DNA of 12,995 nt from an uncultured Atopobium sp. GTDB taxonomy: Bacteria; Actinomycetota; Coriobacteriia; Coriobacteriales; Atopobiaceae. Location: the NCBI GenBank assembly GCA_937990665.1, contig CALKRF010000077.1, forward strand, positions 1 to 12,995. The letters run 5' to 3'. Shown here piece by piece: positions 1 through 6,998 of this stretch. The stretch's first letter is position 1. Each line of letters starts with the position of its first letter. The position numbers and the translations under genes are program-made. The notes beneath the pieces were generated by a model, which saw only the letters and a program-made list of their open reading frames with translations, was not told the origin of the DNA and searched no databases.

Positions 1-53
1 GTGGATTTGCCTGATTTCATCAAAGAATCTGTATCCAAAATACAGAATCTTTG

Positions 54-235
54 CACTTTTCAGGCTCACTTTTCAGGCGAGATTTAAAGCGTGTCTGAGT
101 TCGCCCTTTCATGAAGCCTGATTTTCTCGCCATGTCTGAGCTATTTGCCGGAAAAGTTCACCAAGTCTGAGCTATTTGCCGGTTTTTCTCGTCATGTCTG
201 AGTAAATTTACTCAGACTTCATGCGCTTTTCAGGC
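54..235. repeat. Gene-free leader with two interleaved short repeat families
   Basis: No gene is supported in 1-370. One family is CTTTTCAGGC, seen as CACTTTTCAGGC at 54-65 and 67-78 and again as CTTTTCAGGC at 226-235. The other is GTCTGAG, starting at 93, 134, 165 and 196. The copies at 134 and 165 extend to an identical 18-mer, GTCTGAGCTATTTGCCGG (134-151 and 165-182). The last three copies are exactly 31 bp apart. These read as intergenic repeats downstream of nth and perhaps upstream of a gene lying to the left. Their function is unknown; they could be multiple protein-binding sites or a dispersed repeat family. Confidence 0.6.
196..217. repeat. Perfect 22-bp palindrome
   Basis: The half-site GTCTGAGTAAA is followed immediately by its exact reverse complement. 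The left half carries the same GTCTGAG core as the preceding direct repeats and sits in register with their 31-bp spacing. As RNA it could form a 9-bp stem with an AATT loop, but neither strand has a T-run after it, so a simple intrinsic terminator is unlikely. A dyad operator or a REP-like palindromic repeat fits better. Confidence 0.7.
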
Positions 236-301
236 TTATCGCGGTACTTGAGTCTGGATTCGCAACTCAGAAGCGCCTGGCGAGAAGCCCGTGCACTTGC
301 G

Positions 302-328
302 GCACCCGCGACACCCGCGGCACCCGTG
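302..328. repeat. GC-rich 9-bp tandem repeat, three copies
   Basis: The units are GCACCCGCG, ACACCCGCG and GCACCCGTG at 302-310, 311-319 and 320-328. They lie in the GC-rich spacer (about 270-360) downstream of the nth stop. The unit length is a multiple of three, like the repeats inside genes further along, although no gene is supported here. Confidence 0.65.
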
Positions 329-370
329 CGCTCGCAGCTCAGTGCCGGGCCAGTGTGCCGGATCCTACGC

Positions 371-1042
371 TTACCCCTTAAACCAGCGATTGGGCTGCTC
401 GTAGGAGGGGCAGATGTCGCTCATAGGACAGCCGACACACTTGGGGTTGCGAGCGGTGCAGGTTTCTCGTCCAAAGTGAATCCACTCCTCGTTGACGTCT
501 TTCCAGAGTTCGTGGGGGAGAAGCGCGAGCAGGTCTTTCTCGGCAGCCAGCGGCGTGGAAGCCGAGCTCAGGCGCATGCGCTTGGAGATTCTGTACACGT
601 GCGTGTCCACCGCGATGCCGTCGACCACGTCAAACATCTTGTTGAGGACGATGTTTGCGGTCTTTCGACCAACGCCCGGGAGCGTGACCAGGTCTTCCAT
701 GGTGCCCGGAACTTCTCCGCCGTACTCCGTCAGCAGAATTTGCGCCGTCTCTACGCAGTGCTTAGCCTTTGCGCGCCAGAAGCCGATGGTCTGGATGACC
801 TCTCCGACCTCGACAGCATTGGCGGCCGCCATGGATGGCGCGTCGGGCCAGCGGCGGAACAGCTCGGGTGTAACCTTATTTACCGCGGCGTCAGTAGTCT
901 GCGCCGAAAGCATAACGCTGATGAGCAGGGTAAACGCGTCGTGATAATCCAGAGCGCTCTGGACGCTTGGATAGAGCTCGTGCATGCGTCGGCACAGCTC
1001 AATGCCGCGTTCTACCTTGGCTTTCTTTGATTCTCTGGGCAT
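371..1042 (-). CDS. nth: Endonuclease III, DNA glycosylase/AP lyase
   Basis: This base-excision repair enzyme removes oxidised pyrimidines and nicks the resulting abasic site by beta-elimination. The 223-residue product has the usual length of the family. Visible motifs are SAQTTD (46-51), the helix-hairpin-helix LPGVGRKTAN (121-130) with the Schiff-base lysine K127, and the catalytic aspartate D146 in VDTHVYR. A 4Fe-4S cluster motif C-x6-C-x2-C-x5-C uses Cys195, 202, 205 and 211. The ATG at 1040-1042 is preceded by a strong GAGGAG Shine-Dalgarno sequence (about 1048-1053), which supports this start. It is transcribed away from mfd, another repair gene, with a 276-base spacer between them. 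No clear terminator follows the stop. Family assignment is near certain because all catalytic and cluster residues are present. Confidence 0.97.
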   Translation of the reverse strand: MPRESKKAKVERGIELCRRMHELYPSVQSALDYHDAFTLLISVMLSAQTTDAAVNKVTPELFRRWPDAPSMAAANAVEVGEVIQTIGFWRAKAKHCVETAQILLTEYGGEVPGTMEDLVTLPGVGRKTANIVLNKMFDVVDGIAVDTHVYRISKRMRLSSASTPLAAEKDLLALLPHELWKDVNEEWIHFGRETCTARNPKCVGCPMSDICPSYEQPNRWFKG

Positions 1043-1318
1043 AACCTCTCCTCAATTCCTTCTATGTGTACCCAGTATGTAGTTACGTTATCACGTGAGG
1101 CGAGAATAGCAAAATAGCTGCATAACAGCTACAATAACAGCCCAATTGAAAAGTTATCAAACCTGCGCTTGCGCGCGGCGGACGTCGCTGGTAGATGTCT
1201 GTGCGGTCAACCGTTACGGCATACGCGCCTGCGCGCCGGACGCTGACTGCGCGCCGGACGCGCCTCGTCCAGCAAGGTTTGGTGTAACCCGCATGCGTTT
1301 GCATGTGGGTTTAGCGGC
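1043..1318. promoter_or_regulatory. Divergent nth/mfd intergenic region
   Basis: This 276-base spacer should hold promoters for both genes. I see no confident -35/-10 pair. It contains the 8-bp palindrome TCACGTGA (1091-1098) and an inverted repeat TAGCTG/CAGCTA with a 5-base loop (1115-1131). On the minus strand that stem is followed by TTTT, so it could be a weak attenuator ahead of nth. The nth-proximal half is AT-rich and the mfd-proximal half GC-rich. Confidence 0.4.
1229..1261. repeat. GC-rich 18-bp tandem repeat upstream of mfd
   Basis: The 15-mer CTGCGCGCCGGACGC occurs at 1229-1243 and again at 1247-1261, an 18-bp period. It lies in the GC-rich part of the nth/mfd spacer. Short ORFs across it on both strands have no ribosome-binding support, so I treat it as a non-coding repeat in the mfd leader. 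Confidence 0.65.
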
Positions 1319-4300
1319 ATGGCGGGAGACTGTGTGTTTATCAATAGAGTTGCAGCTCAACTACTGAGCGCGCCCGAGCTAGAGAAGCTGAAGAGAGAGC
1401 TTTCGCGTGGATCAGACGCCACGCTGTCCCTCTCGCAAAGCGCTCGTCCGCTGATGCTTGCTGCACTTTGGGCGCAAAATCCCCGCCCATGCCTGTTAGT
1501 CGTTGCAGGAGAGGATGCCGCGGACCGCACGGCGCGCTCGCTTGCAGCGTGGCTGGGAAACGACGCTGTGCTGCGCTATCCCAACCGCAAGGATCGTCCC
1601 TGGTCGGATACTACGCCAGACGATGCCCTTATTGGGGCTAGGTGCCGTGCCATCGCCAAGCTTTCCGCTGGCGAGAAGGTCATTGTAGTTGCCAGCGCTC
1701 ACGCGCTGATGCGCAGAGTTCCCCCTGTTGGTTCGGGCTATTTTCTTCCTGCAACGTTTACCGTTGGCGACGACGTTCCCTTTGAGGACGTGGCCTCGTT
1801 GCTCGTCGGCATGGGATACGCCGATACAGGCGAGGTAGATGTTCCTGGCACCTTCCACATTCACGGTGATACAGTTGATATCTTCCCAGCTCAAGCTACA
1901 AGTCCTGTACGCATTGAGTTCTTCGGAGACGAGATTGACCGCATCAGGCGCATGGTGGCAGCAACTGGACAGACTATCGGTGCCATTGATGAGGTAACCG
2001 TTGCCCCAGCTAGAGAGCTTGCATTTACCAAAGAAACCATTCGCCGCGCAGAAGAAGCGCTCTATACGCGCGCGCAAGAAAACTCTGCACTCGCTGCTGA
2101 CCTGGAGCTTATTCAGCGCGGAGCTCAGGCTCCTGCACTTGAGCGCTATCTTCCTGTGTTGTACGGAGGTACTGCCAGTCCGCTTGAGCACATCTCTTCA
2201 AAGACGCTGGTAGTCCTTGCGGAGCCACGCTCGCTATTTGACGACTGCCAGCGCGCCTTTGACGAAATTTCTGCATCCGCAGCGGCATCAAAAGTGAAAC
2301 TAGATGGTCTGTATACAGATCCCAAGGCCATGGACTTTGGCTCGCAGCAGCGCTTGTCCTTCTCGTCGCTTCTACGTACGGGAGCTGCGGTAACGTCGGA
2401 GCTCTCTGTGGTGCAGCCGTCTATTGCGGGTTCAGACACAAAGCTTTTGGGTCGCGTAAGGCAGTTGGTGCAAGACCGCGATGCCGTGGTATTTGCTGTG
2501 CCCAATCGTGCCGCTCGGGAGCACCTCAAGCTGCTTTTCTCGGATGAGTCCATTCCGTTTGAGGAGTCGCTGGGCACGGCGCTTGAAAACGAGCCTGATA
2601 AAAACGGTGCTTACGCGCCACTCAAGCGTGGTCGCGTCACGTTTACCGACGCACCTGTTCCCGCCGGAATCATTATCCCTACAGCTAATCTAGCAGTGCT
2701 TTCTGTCTCGGACTTGACGGCCAGGAGCGCACGCAACAAGAAACGTTCCAAACGTATTGACCCCACAACGGTGACGTTCCCGTTTAAGCCGGGCGACTAT
2801 GTTGTCCACGCAACGCACGGTATTGCGCACTTTACCGCTATTGTGCGTCAAGAAGTTGCAGGTAGAGAACGTGATTACTTCCTGCTTGAGTACGCCAATG
2901 ACGATAAACTCTATGTGCCCCTGGAGCAGGTTGACCGCATTACGCGCTATGTAGGACCTGACGGCAATAATCCACGCCTGACCAGGCTTAACACGGCAGA
3001 TTGGTCGCGCGCCACTAACAAGGCAAGAAAGTCTGCCAAGAAACTGGCATTTGACCTGGTAGATCTCTATACACGTCGCGCTTCAGTGCCGGGTTATGCG
3101 TTCTCACTGGATACTCCTGCTCAGGAAGAGATGGAGTCCAGCTTCCCGTATCAGCTGACACCAGACCAAGAAAGCGCTGTTGCAGACATTAAACTGGACA
3201 TGGAAGCGCGTAAGCCAATGGACCGCTTGCTTTGCGGCGATGTGGGCTTTGGCAAGACAGAGGTGGCGCTGAGAGCTGCATTTAAGGCGTGCCAAGATGC
3301 TCGTCAGGTTATGATTTTGTGCCCAACTACCATCTTGGCTCAGCAGCACTACGAGACGTTTTTCTCGCGATTTGCTCCGTTTGATTTGAAGGTGAGCGTG
3401 CTTTCGCGTTTTGTTACGCCTGCTCAGCAGAGAAAAGCGCTTGAGGGATTTGCAGACGGAACCGTAGATGTGCTGGTAGGAACTCATAGGTTGCTCTCAG
3501 CTGACGTCAATCCACACGACTTAGGCTTGGTTATCATCGACGAAGAGCAGCGCTTTGGCGTGCAGCACAAAGAGCAGCTCAAAAACATGCGTGAGCAGGT
3601 AGACGTGCTGACACTCTCGGCAACGCCAATTCCGCGCACCATGCAGATGGCCATGAGCGGCGTTCGTGACATGAGCCTGATTCTAACGCCACCGCCTGGC
3701 AGAAAGCCTGTTCAGGTGATGGTGGGCGAGTACAACCCGGATCTTGTTTCCGCAGCTATTAGAAGTGAGCTGGAGCGAGAAGGACAGGTGTACTACGTGT
3801 CCAACCGCGTGACCACTATTGATGAAGCGGTGGCTCGCGTAGAGGAGGCGGCTCCAGAGGCTCGCGTGGGTGTGGCTCACGGCCAGATGAGTGCTCGCGA
3901 GGTAGAGAACGTCATGCTTGCCTTCCAGGAGCACGAGATTGACGTTTTGGTGGCCACCACCATCATTGAGTCCGGCATTGATAACTCGCATACTAATACG
4001 CTGATTATCGAGGACTCTCAGCGCCTGGGACTGGCTCAGTTGTACCAGCTCAAGGGCCGTGTTGGTCGTGGTAGGCAGCAGGCGTACGCGTACTTTATGT
4101 TCCCGGCGGAGTTGCCGCTGACGGAAGAGGCAACCGAGCGCCTGACGGCAATCAACGAGTTCCAGGACCTGGGCAGTGGCATGCGTATTGCCATGCGTGA
4201 CCTAGAGATTAGAGGCGCCGGCTCTCTTATGGGCGCTGAGCAGCACGGAAACCTTTCCAGCGTTGGCTTTGACCTCTTTACACAGATGCTGGGCGAGGCA

Positions 4301-4777
4301 GTTGCTGAGGCTCGCGGTGAGTCCGCTGAGCTGGAGCAGGCTGAAGTTACCATCAATCTACCTGCAGATTTCTATCTTGATGAGGACTATCTGCCAGAGG
4401 TTGACCGCCGTGTTCTGGTGTACCGTCGTCTTGCCGCCGCTACAGAGCTTTCCGATGTTGACGCCCTGCAGCAAGATACCGAGAATAGCTTTGGTGCCCT
4501 GCCGCTTGCAGGTAAGAACTTGTTTGATCGTGCCCGCGTGCGCATCCGCGCGCAGCGTTTGGGCGCAACGTCAGTGAGCCTGACAAATGGCCGCCTGGTA
4601 TATCTAGGTGTAGAAATTCCTCGCGAACAAGCCCTCAAGTTGAAGGGTCGCGGTGCTATTGTGTATCCAAAGACGCATAAACTGGCGTATCCGTTCCATC
4701 GCAATGAAGAGCAGCTGATGCCCGCCGCTCTGGGAGTTCTTGAAGAGCTTGGTGGCGACGACGAGGTTGAGGAGTAA
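1319..4777 (+). CDS. mfd: Transcription-repair coupling factor Mfd
   Basis: This superfamily 2 ATPase pushes stalled RNA polymerase off DNA lesions and recruits UvrA. Its 1152 residues match the family length. The N-terminal third is UvrB-like. The RNA-polymerase-interaction (Tudor-like) domain begins around FKPGDYVVHATHG (489-501). The helicase part shows Walker A GDVGFGKT (640-647), DEEQRFG (741-747), ATTIIESGID before motif VI, and GRVGRGR (913-919), followed by the TRG region and the C-terminal D7-like domain. No motif is damaged. The ATG at 1319 has no convincing Shine-Dalgarno sequence. A GTG at 1334 (codon 6) is preceded by GGGAG (1324-1328) at 5-base spacing and may be the true start. 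The stop is 2 bases before the next gene, so readthrough into an operon with the oxidoreductase is likely. Confidence 0.97.
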   Translation: MAGDCVFINRVAAQLLSAPELEKLKRELSRGSDATLSLSQSARPLMLAALWAQNPRPCLLVVAGEDAADRTARSLAAWLGNDAVLRYPNRKDRPWSDTTPDDALIGARCRAIAKLSAGEKVIVVASAHALMRRVPPVGSGYFLPATFTVGDDVPFEDVASLLVGMGYADTGEVDVPGTFHIHGDTVDIFPAQATSPVRIEFFGDEIDRIRRMVAATGQTIGAIDEVTVAPARELAFTKETIRRAEEALYTRAQENSALAADLELIQRGAQAPALERYLPVLYGGTASPLEHISSKTLVVLAEPRSLFDDCQRAFDEISASAAASKVKLDGLYTDPKAMDFGSQQRLSFSSLLRTGAAVTSELSVVQPSIAGSDTKLLGRVRQLVQDRDAVVFAVPNRAAREHLKLLFSDESIPFEESLGTALENEPDKNGAYAPLKRGRVTFTDAPVPAGIIIPTANLAVLSVSDLTARSARNKKRSKRIDPTTVTFPFKPGDYVVHATHGIAHFTAIVRQEVAGRERDYFLLEYANDDKLYVPLEQVDRITRYVGPDGNNPRLTRLNTADWSRATNKARKSAKKLAFDLVDLYTRRASVPGYAFSLDTPAQEEMESSFPYQLTPDQESAVADIKLDMEARKPMDRLLCGDVGFGKTEVALRAAFKACQDARQVMILCPTTILAQQHYETFFSRFAPFDLKVSVLSRFVTPAQQRKALEGFADGTVDVLVGTHRLLSADVNPHDLGLVIIDEEQRFGVQHKEQLKNMREQVDVLTLSATPIPRTMQMAMSGVRDMSLILTPPPGRKPVQVMVGEYNPDLVSAAIRSELEREGQVYYVSNRVTTIDEAVARVEEAAPEARVGVAHGQMSAREVENVMLAFQEHEIDVLVATTIIESGIDNSHTNTLIIEDSQRLGLAQLYQLKGRVGRGRQQAYAYFMFPAELPLTEEATERLTAINEFQDLGSGMRIAMRDLEIRGAGSLMGAEQHGNLSSVGFDLFTQMLGEAVAEARGESAELEQAEVTINLPADFYLDEDYLPEVDRRVLVYRRLAAATELSDVDALQQDTENSFGALPLAGKNLFDRARVRIRAQRLGATSVSLTNGRLVYLGVEIPREQALKLKGRGAIVYPKTHKLAYPFHRNEEQLMPAALGVLEELGGDDEVEE

Positions 4778-4779
4778 AT

Positions 4780-5862
4780 ATGAGTCAAACAGCAGGTCAG
4801 ACGTTACAGAACGCCGCGAGCGCCGCACAGAACGTCGCGTGCGCCGCGCAGGATGCCGCAAGCGCCGTGGACACGATCTGTACCGCACCACACCTCAGGT
4901 GGGGTGTTATTGGCTGCGGAGTCATTGCAAATCAGATGGCAGAGGCGTTGGCTTCGGTTGGCAGAACCATTGACGGCGTAGCCAACAGAACGCAAGAAAA
5001 GGCCGTCGCGTTTGCACAAAAACACCACGTCAAGCGTGTGTATGACAGCATCGACGATCTTCTCGCCAGCGACGAGATTGACGCGGTGTATCTGACCACG
5101 CCTCACAACACACACATCATCTACCTGCGCAAAGCGCTTCAGGCGGGCAAGCATGTGCTGTGCGAGAAGTCCATTACGCTCAATTCCGCTGAGCTGCTTG
5201 AGGCCGAAGAACTTGCTCGTCAAAATGGCGTTCAGCTCATGGATGCCTGCACCATTTTGCACATGCCACTCTACAAAGAGCTGGTTAGCCGTGTGGAGGC
5301 TGGCGAGTTTGGTCCAGTCAACCTGATTCAGGAGAATTTTGGCAGCTACAAAGCGTTTGACATGGAGAATCGCTTCTTCAATCCCAAGCTTGCGGGTGGC
5401 GCGCTTCTGGACATTGGCGTCTATTCGCTGACACTGGCGCGTCTTTTCTTGAAGAGCCAGCCTCATGACGTGCTCTCCATGATGAATCCGGCCCCTACCG
5501 GCGTTGATCAGACGGACGGCATTTTGCTCAGAAACGCCGAGGGTCAGATGGTTGTCTTGGCGTTGACGCTTCATTCCAAGCAGCCAAAACGAGCTATGAT
5601 TTCAGCTGATAAAGCCTTCATTGAGATTATGGAGTACCCACGCGCCGACGTTGCCACAATTACGTGGACTGACGACGGCAAACAGGAGCAAGTCCAGGTG
5701 GGTCGCACGGCTGATGCGCTAGCATACGTGCTGGCAGATCTAGAGGCCGCTGTTGCAGGAGACGCTTCTGCCCAGGCGCAGCTTGAGGTCTCAAAGGACG
5801 TTATGGAGCTCATGACCGGCCTGCGCAACGACTGGAATTTCCTGTACCCTGAGGAGCAATAA
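4780..5862 (+). CDS. Gfo/Idh/MocA family oxidoreductase with repeat-bearing N-terminal extension
   Basis: This is an NAD(P)-dependent dehydrogenase of the glucose-fructose oxidoreductase/inositol dehydrogenase family, of 360 residues; the substrate cannot be told. The Rossmann fold starts at RWGVIGCGVIANQMAEAL (40-57). TTPHNTH (106-112) and CEKSIT (128-133) follow; the latter replaces the usual EKP. GGALLDIGVYSL (206-217) marks the catalytic/substrate domain. Overall it resembles the dihydrodiol dehydrogenase-like branch. Residues 1-36 are an extra alanine-rich segment of three heptads, encoded by a 21-bp tandem repeat. GAGGAG lies 6 bases before the ATG, overlapping the mfd stop, which supports translation from this start through the repeat. 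A GTG at codon 30 lacks a good ribosome site. The family fit is firm and the substrate unknown. Its place between mfd and mazG suggests insertion into a conserved repair/housekeeping block. Confidence 0.9.
   Translation: MSQTAGQTLQNAASAAQNVACAAQDAASAVDTICTAPHLRWGVIGCGVIANQMAEALASVGRTIDGVANRTQEKAVAFAQKHHVKRVYDSIDDLLASDEIDAVYLTTPHNTHIIYLRKALQAGKHVLCEKSITLNSAELLEAEELARQNGVQLMDACTILHMPLYKELVSRVEAGEFGPVNLIQENFGSYKAFDMENRFFNPKLAGGALLDIGVYSLTLARLFLKSQPHDVLSMMNPAPTGVDQTDGILLRNAEGQMVVLALTLHSKQPKRAMISADKAFIEIMEYPRADVATITWTDDGKQEQVQVGRTADALAYVLADLEAAVAGDASAQAQLEVSKDVMELMTGLRNDWNFLYPEEQ
4807..4869 (+). repeat. 21-bp in-frame tandem repeat, three copies
   Basis: The units at 4807-4827, 4828-4848 and 4849-4869 are diverged copies of one 21-mer. 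They encode the heptads QNAASAA, QNVACAA and QDAASAV (residues 10-30 of the oxidoreductase). The repeat lies ahead of the Rossmann fold, so it can vary without touching the catalytic core. The encoded peptide should be helical and alanine-rich. Confidence 0.85.
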
Positions 5863-5867
5863 ATTAC

Positions 5868-6803
5868 ATGACATCTGACGAGAAGATCGCCCAGCTAGCA
5901 GCCGCAGTTGACGAAGAAACAAAGGCTCGTCCTGGAGCGCCGCAGACGCATCCGGAGTTCGACCGTCTGATCAGAACTATCTGGCGACTTCGTCAGGAGG
6001 ACGGCTGCCCTTGGGACAAGGAGCAGACGCACCAGTCCATCTCAAAGAACATGATTGAGGAGGCCTACGAGGCGGTTGAGGCTATTGCTGAGGGCTCTCC
6101 CGAGCACCTTGAAGAGGAACTTGGCGACGTGCTTGAGCAGGTAGTTCTTCACTCGCAGATTGAGGCGGACAGCGGTGCCAGTGCGGGCAGTGGGGCGCGC
6201 GACCGCGCAGCGGGTACGGCTGACACGCGCAACCGCGCAGCGGGCTTCGACATCGACGACGTATGTCGAGCGCTCAACCAGAAGCTGGTACGCAGACATC
6301 CGCACGTATTTGGGCCAGAAGCTGGCTCAACGTCGTCGGCCGCGGCCGTCTTGGACGTGTGGGAAAGCGTCAAGGCTGAGGAGCGCGCCAGTGCAGAAGA
6401 TACCGTGCACACCGAGGGACTTCTCGACTCGGTTCCACAGTCTCTACCTGCGCTCATGCAAGCGCAGAAGATCTCAAAGCGCGCTGCAAAGATGGGCTTT
6501 GAGTGGGCGTCTGTTGATGGCGTGTGGGACAAGGTTGTCGAGGAACGCGCGGAGTTTGAAGCTGAAGCCCCAGGTACGCAGCAGAAAACGGACGAGTTCG
6601 GCGACATTTTGTTTGCGCTGATAAACGTTGCTCGCTGGGAAGGCGTTGATGCGGAAGAAGCGCTGATGAGCGCCTGTAGGAAGTTCCGCGCTCGCTGGTC
6701 GTACATGGAGAAAGCTGCTGCTGAGAGGGGTTTCTCACTTGACGAGAAACCCGAGCTACAAGAAGATTTGTGGCAAGAAGCAAAACGTCATCTGGATGCG
6801 TAA
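5868..6803 (+). CDS. mazG: Nucleoside triphosphate pyrophosphohydrolase MazG
   Basis: MazG hydrolyses (d)NTPs to NMP and pyrophosphate, housecleaning non-canonical nucleotides and affecting ppGpp-linked stress survival. The 311-residue product has two MazG domains. The first has RLIRTIWRLRQEDGCPWDKEQTH (33-55), EEAYE (64-68) and EEELGD (82-87). The second has FEWASVDGVWDKVVEERAEF (211-230) and DEFGD (242-246), the EExxE/ExxD metal-binding arrangement. RRHPHVFG (142-149) joins the halves. Between about 102 and 126 there is an extra Ala/Gly/Arg-rich segment, absent from typical MazG proteins as I recall them, containing a 10-residue duplication. GAGGAG 11 bases upstream, inside the end of the oxidoreductase gene, supports this start and co-transcription; the gap to the upstream stop is 5 bases. 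Confidence 0.95.
   Translation: MTSDEKIAQLAAAVDEETKARPGAPQTHPEFDRLIRTIWRLRQEDGCPWDKEQTHQSISKNMIEEAYEAVEAIAEGSPEHLEEELGDVLEQVVLHSQIEADSGASAGSGARDRAAGTADTRNRAAGFDIDDVCRALNQKLVRRHPHVFGPEAGSTSSAAAVLDVWESVKAEERASAEDTVHTEGLLDSVPQSLPALMQAQKISKRAAKMGFEWASVDGVWDKVVEERAEFEAEAPGTQQKTDEFGDILFALINVARWEGVDAEEALMSACRKFRARWSYMEKAAAERGFSLDEKPELQEDLWQEAKRHLDA
6196..6244 (+). repeat. 30-bp in-frame duplication inside mazG
   Basis: A GC-rich 19-mer at 6196-6214 recurs with one mismatch at 6226-6244, giving a 30-bp period. It encodes RDRAAG and RNRAAG (residues 111-116 and 121-126). It falls in the linker after the first MazG metal site, a tolerant position. The flanking Ser/Gly/Ala stretch (102-110) appears to be part of the same inserted segment. 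Confidence 0.75.
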
Positions 6804-6986
6804 GCAAGCTGCACAGATTGCAGCGAAGACGTGCGACTTACCGCAAAGCTTACGACTTGCCGTTGGAGCAACGACTTCTATTCGGTAAAACGATGAAATT
6901 CCAAACTGAGGCAGGGCTATCGGCGCTGCCTCTGCCATAATAAAGATGTTGCAATTTGTTGCGACGCATCACCAAACAAACCAGAA
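6804..6986. other. Non-coding gap between mazG and the DivIC-like gene
   Basis: No gene is supported in this 183-base spacer. It holds three related words, CGACTTACCG, CGACTTGCCG and CGACTTCTATTCGG, around 6836-6888. An inverted repeat GAGGCAG/CTGCCTC lies at 6908-6914 and 6926-6932. The stem has no T-run after it on the + strand, so as a terminator of the mazG transcript it is weak. A promoter for the DivIC-like/Ppx pair is expected after it; CATAATAAAG at about 6936-6945 offers a possible -10, but I see no firm -35. Confidence 0.4.
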
Positions 6987-6998
6987 ATGAGATCCGTG

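Noticed and set aside
134..217. Regular 31-bp spacing resembling a CRISPR array
   Set aside because: Repeats are only 7-18 bp with 13-bp gaps, three copies, the last diverging into a palindrome, and no cas genes are near.
196..217. Palindrome as a terminator for nth
   Set aside because: No T-run follows on either strand, and it lies about 155 bases beyond the nth stop.
492..944. Second + strand frame across nth
   Set aside because: Shadow of nth; Ser/Thr/Arg-rich composition typical of antisense translation.
221..1030. Long + strand open frame (269 codons) opposite nth
   Set aside because: It is antisense to a gene with every endonuclease III catalytic and cluster residue, has no recognisable domain or ribosome site, and is explained by codon bias.
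1083..1367. Short frames on both strands in the nth/mfd spacer
   Set aside because: Composition is dominated by the GC-rich repeat; no ribosome-binding site and no protein-like pattern.
4780..4890. Oxidoreductase N-terminal heptads as a microcompartment targeting peptide
   Set aside because: Such peptides are amphipathic with large hydrophobic residues; this one is Ala/Gln/Asn/Ser, and no shell genes are present.
4804..5574. 256-codon minus-strand frame opposite the oxidoreductase
   Set aside because: The + strand frame has clear Rossmann and catalytic motifs; the antisense frame has none.
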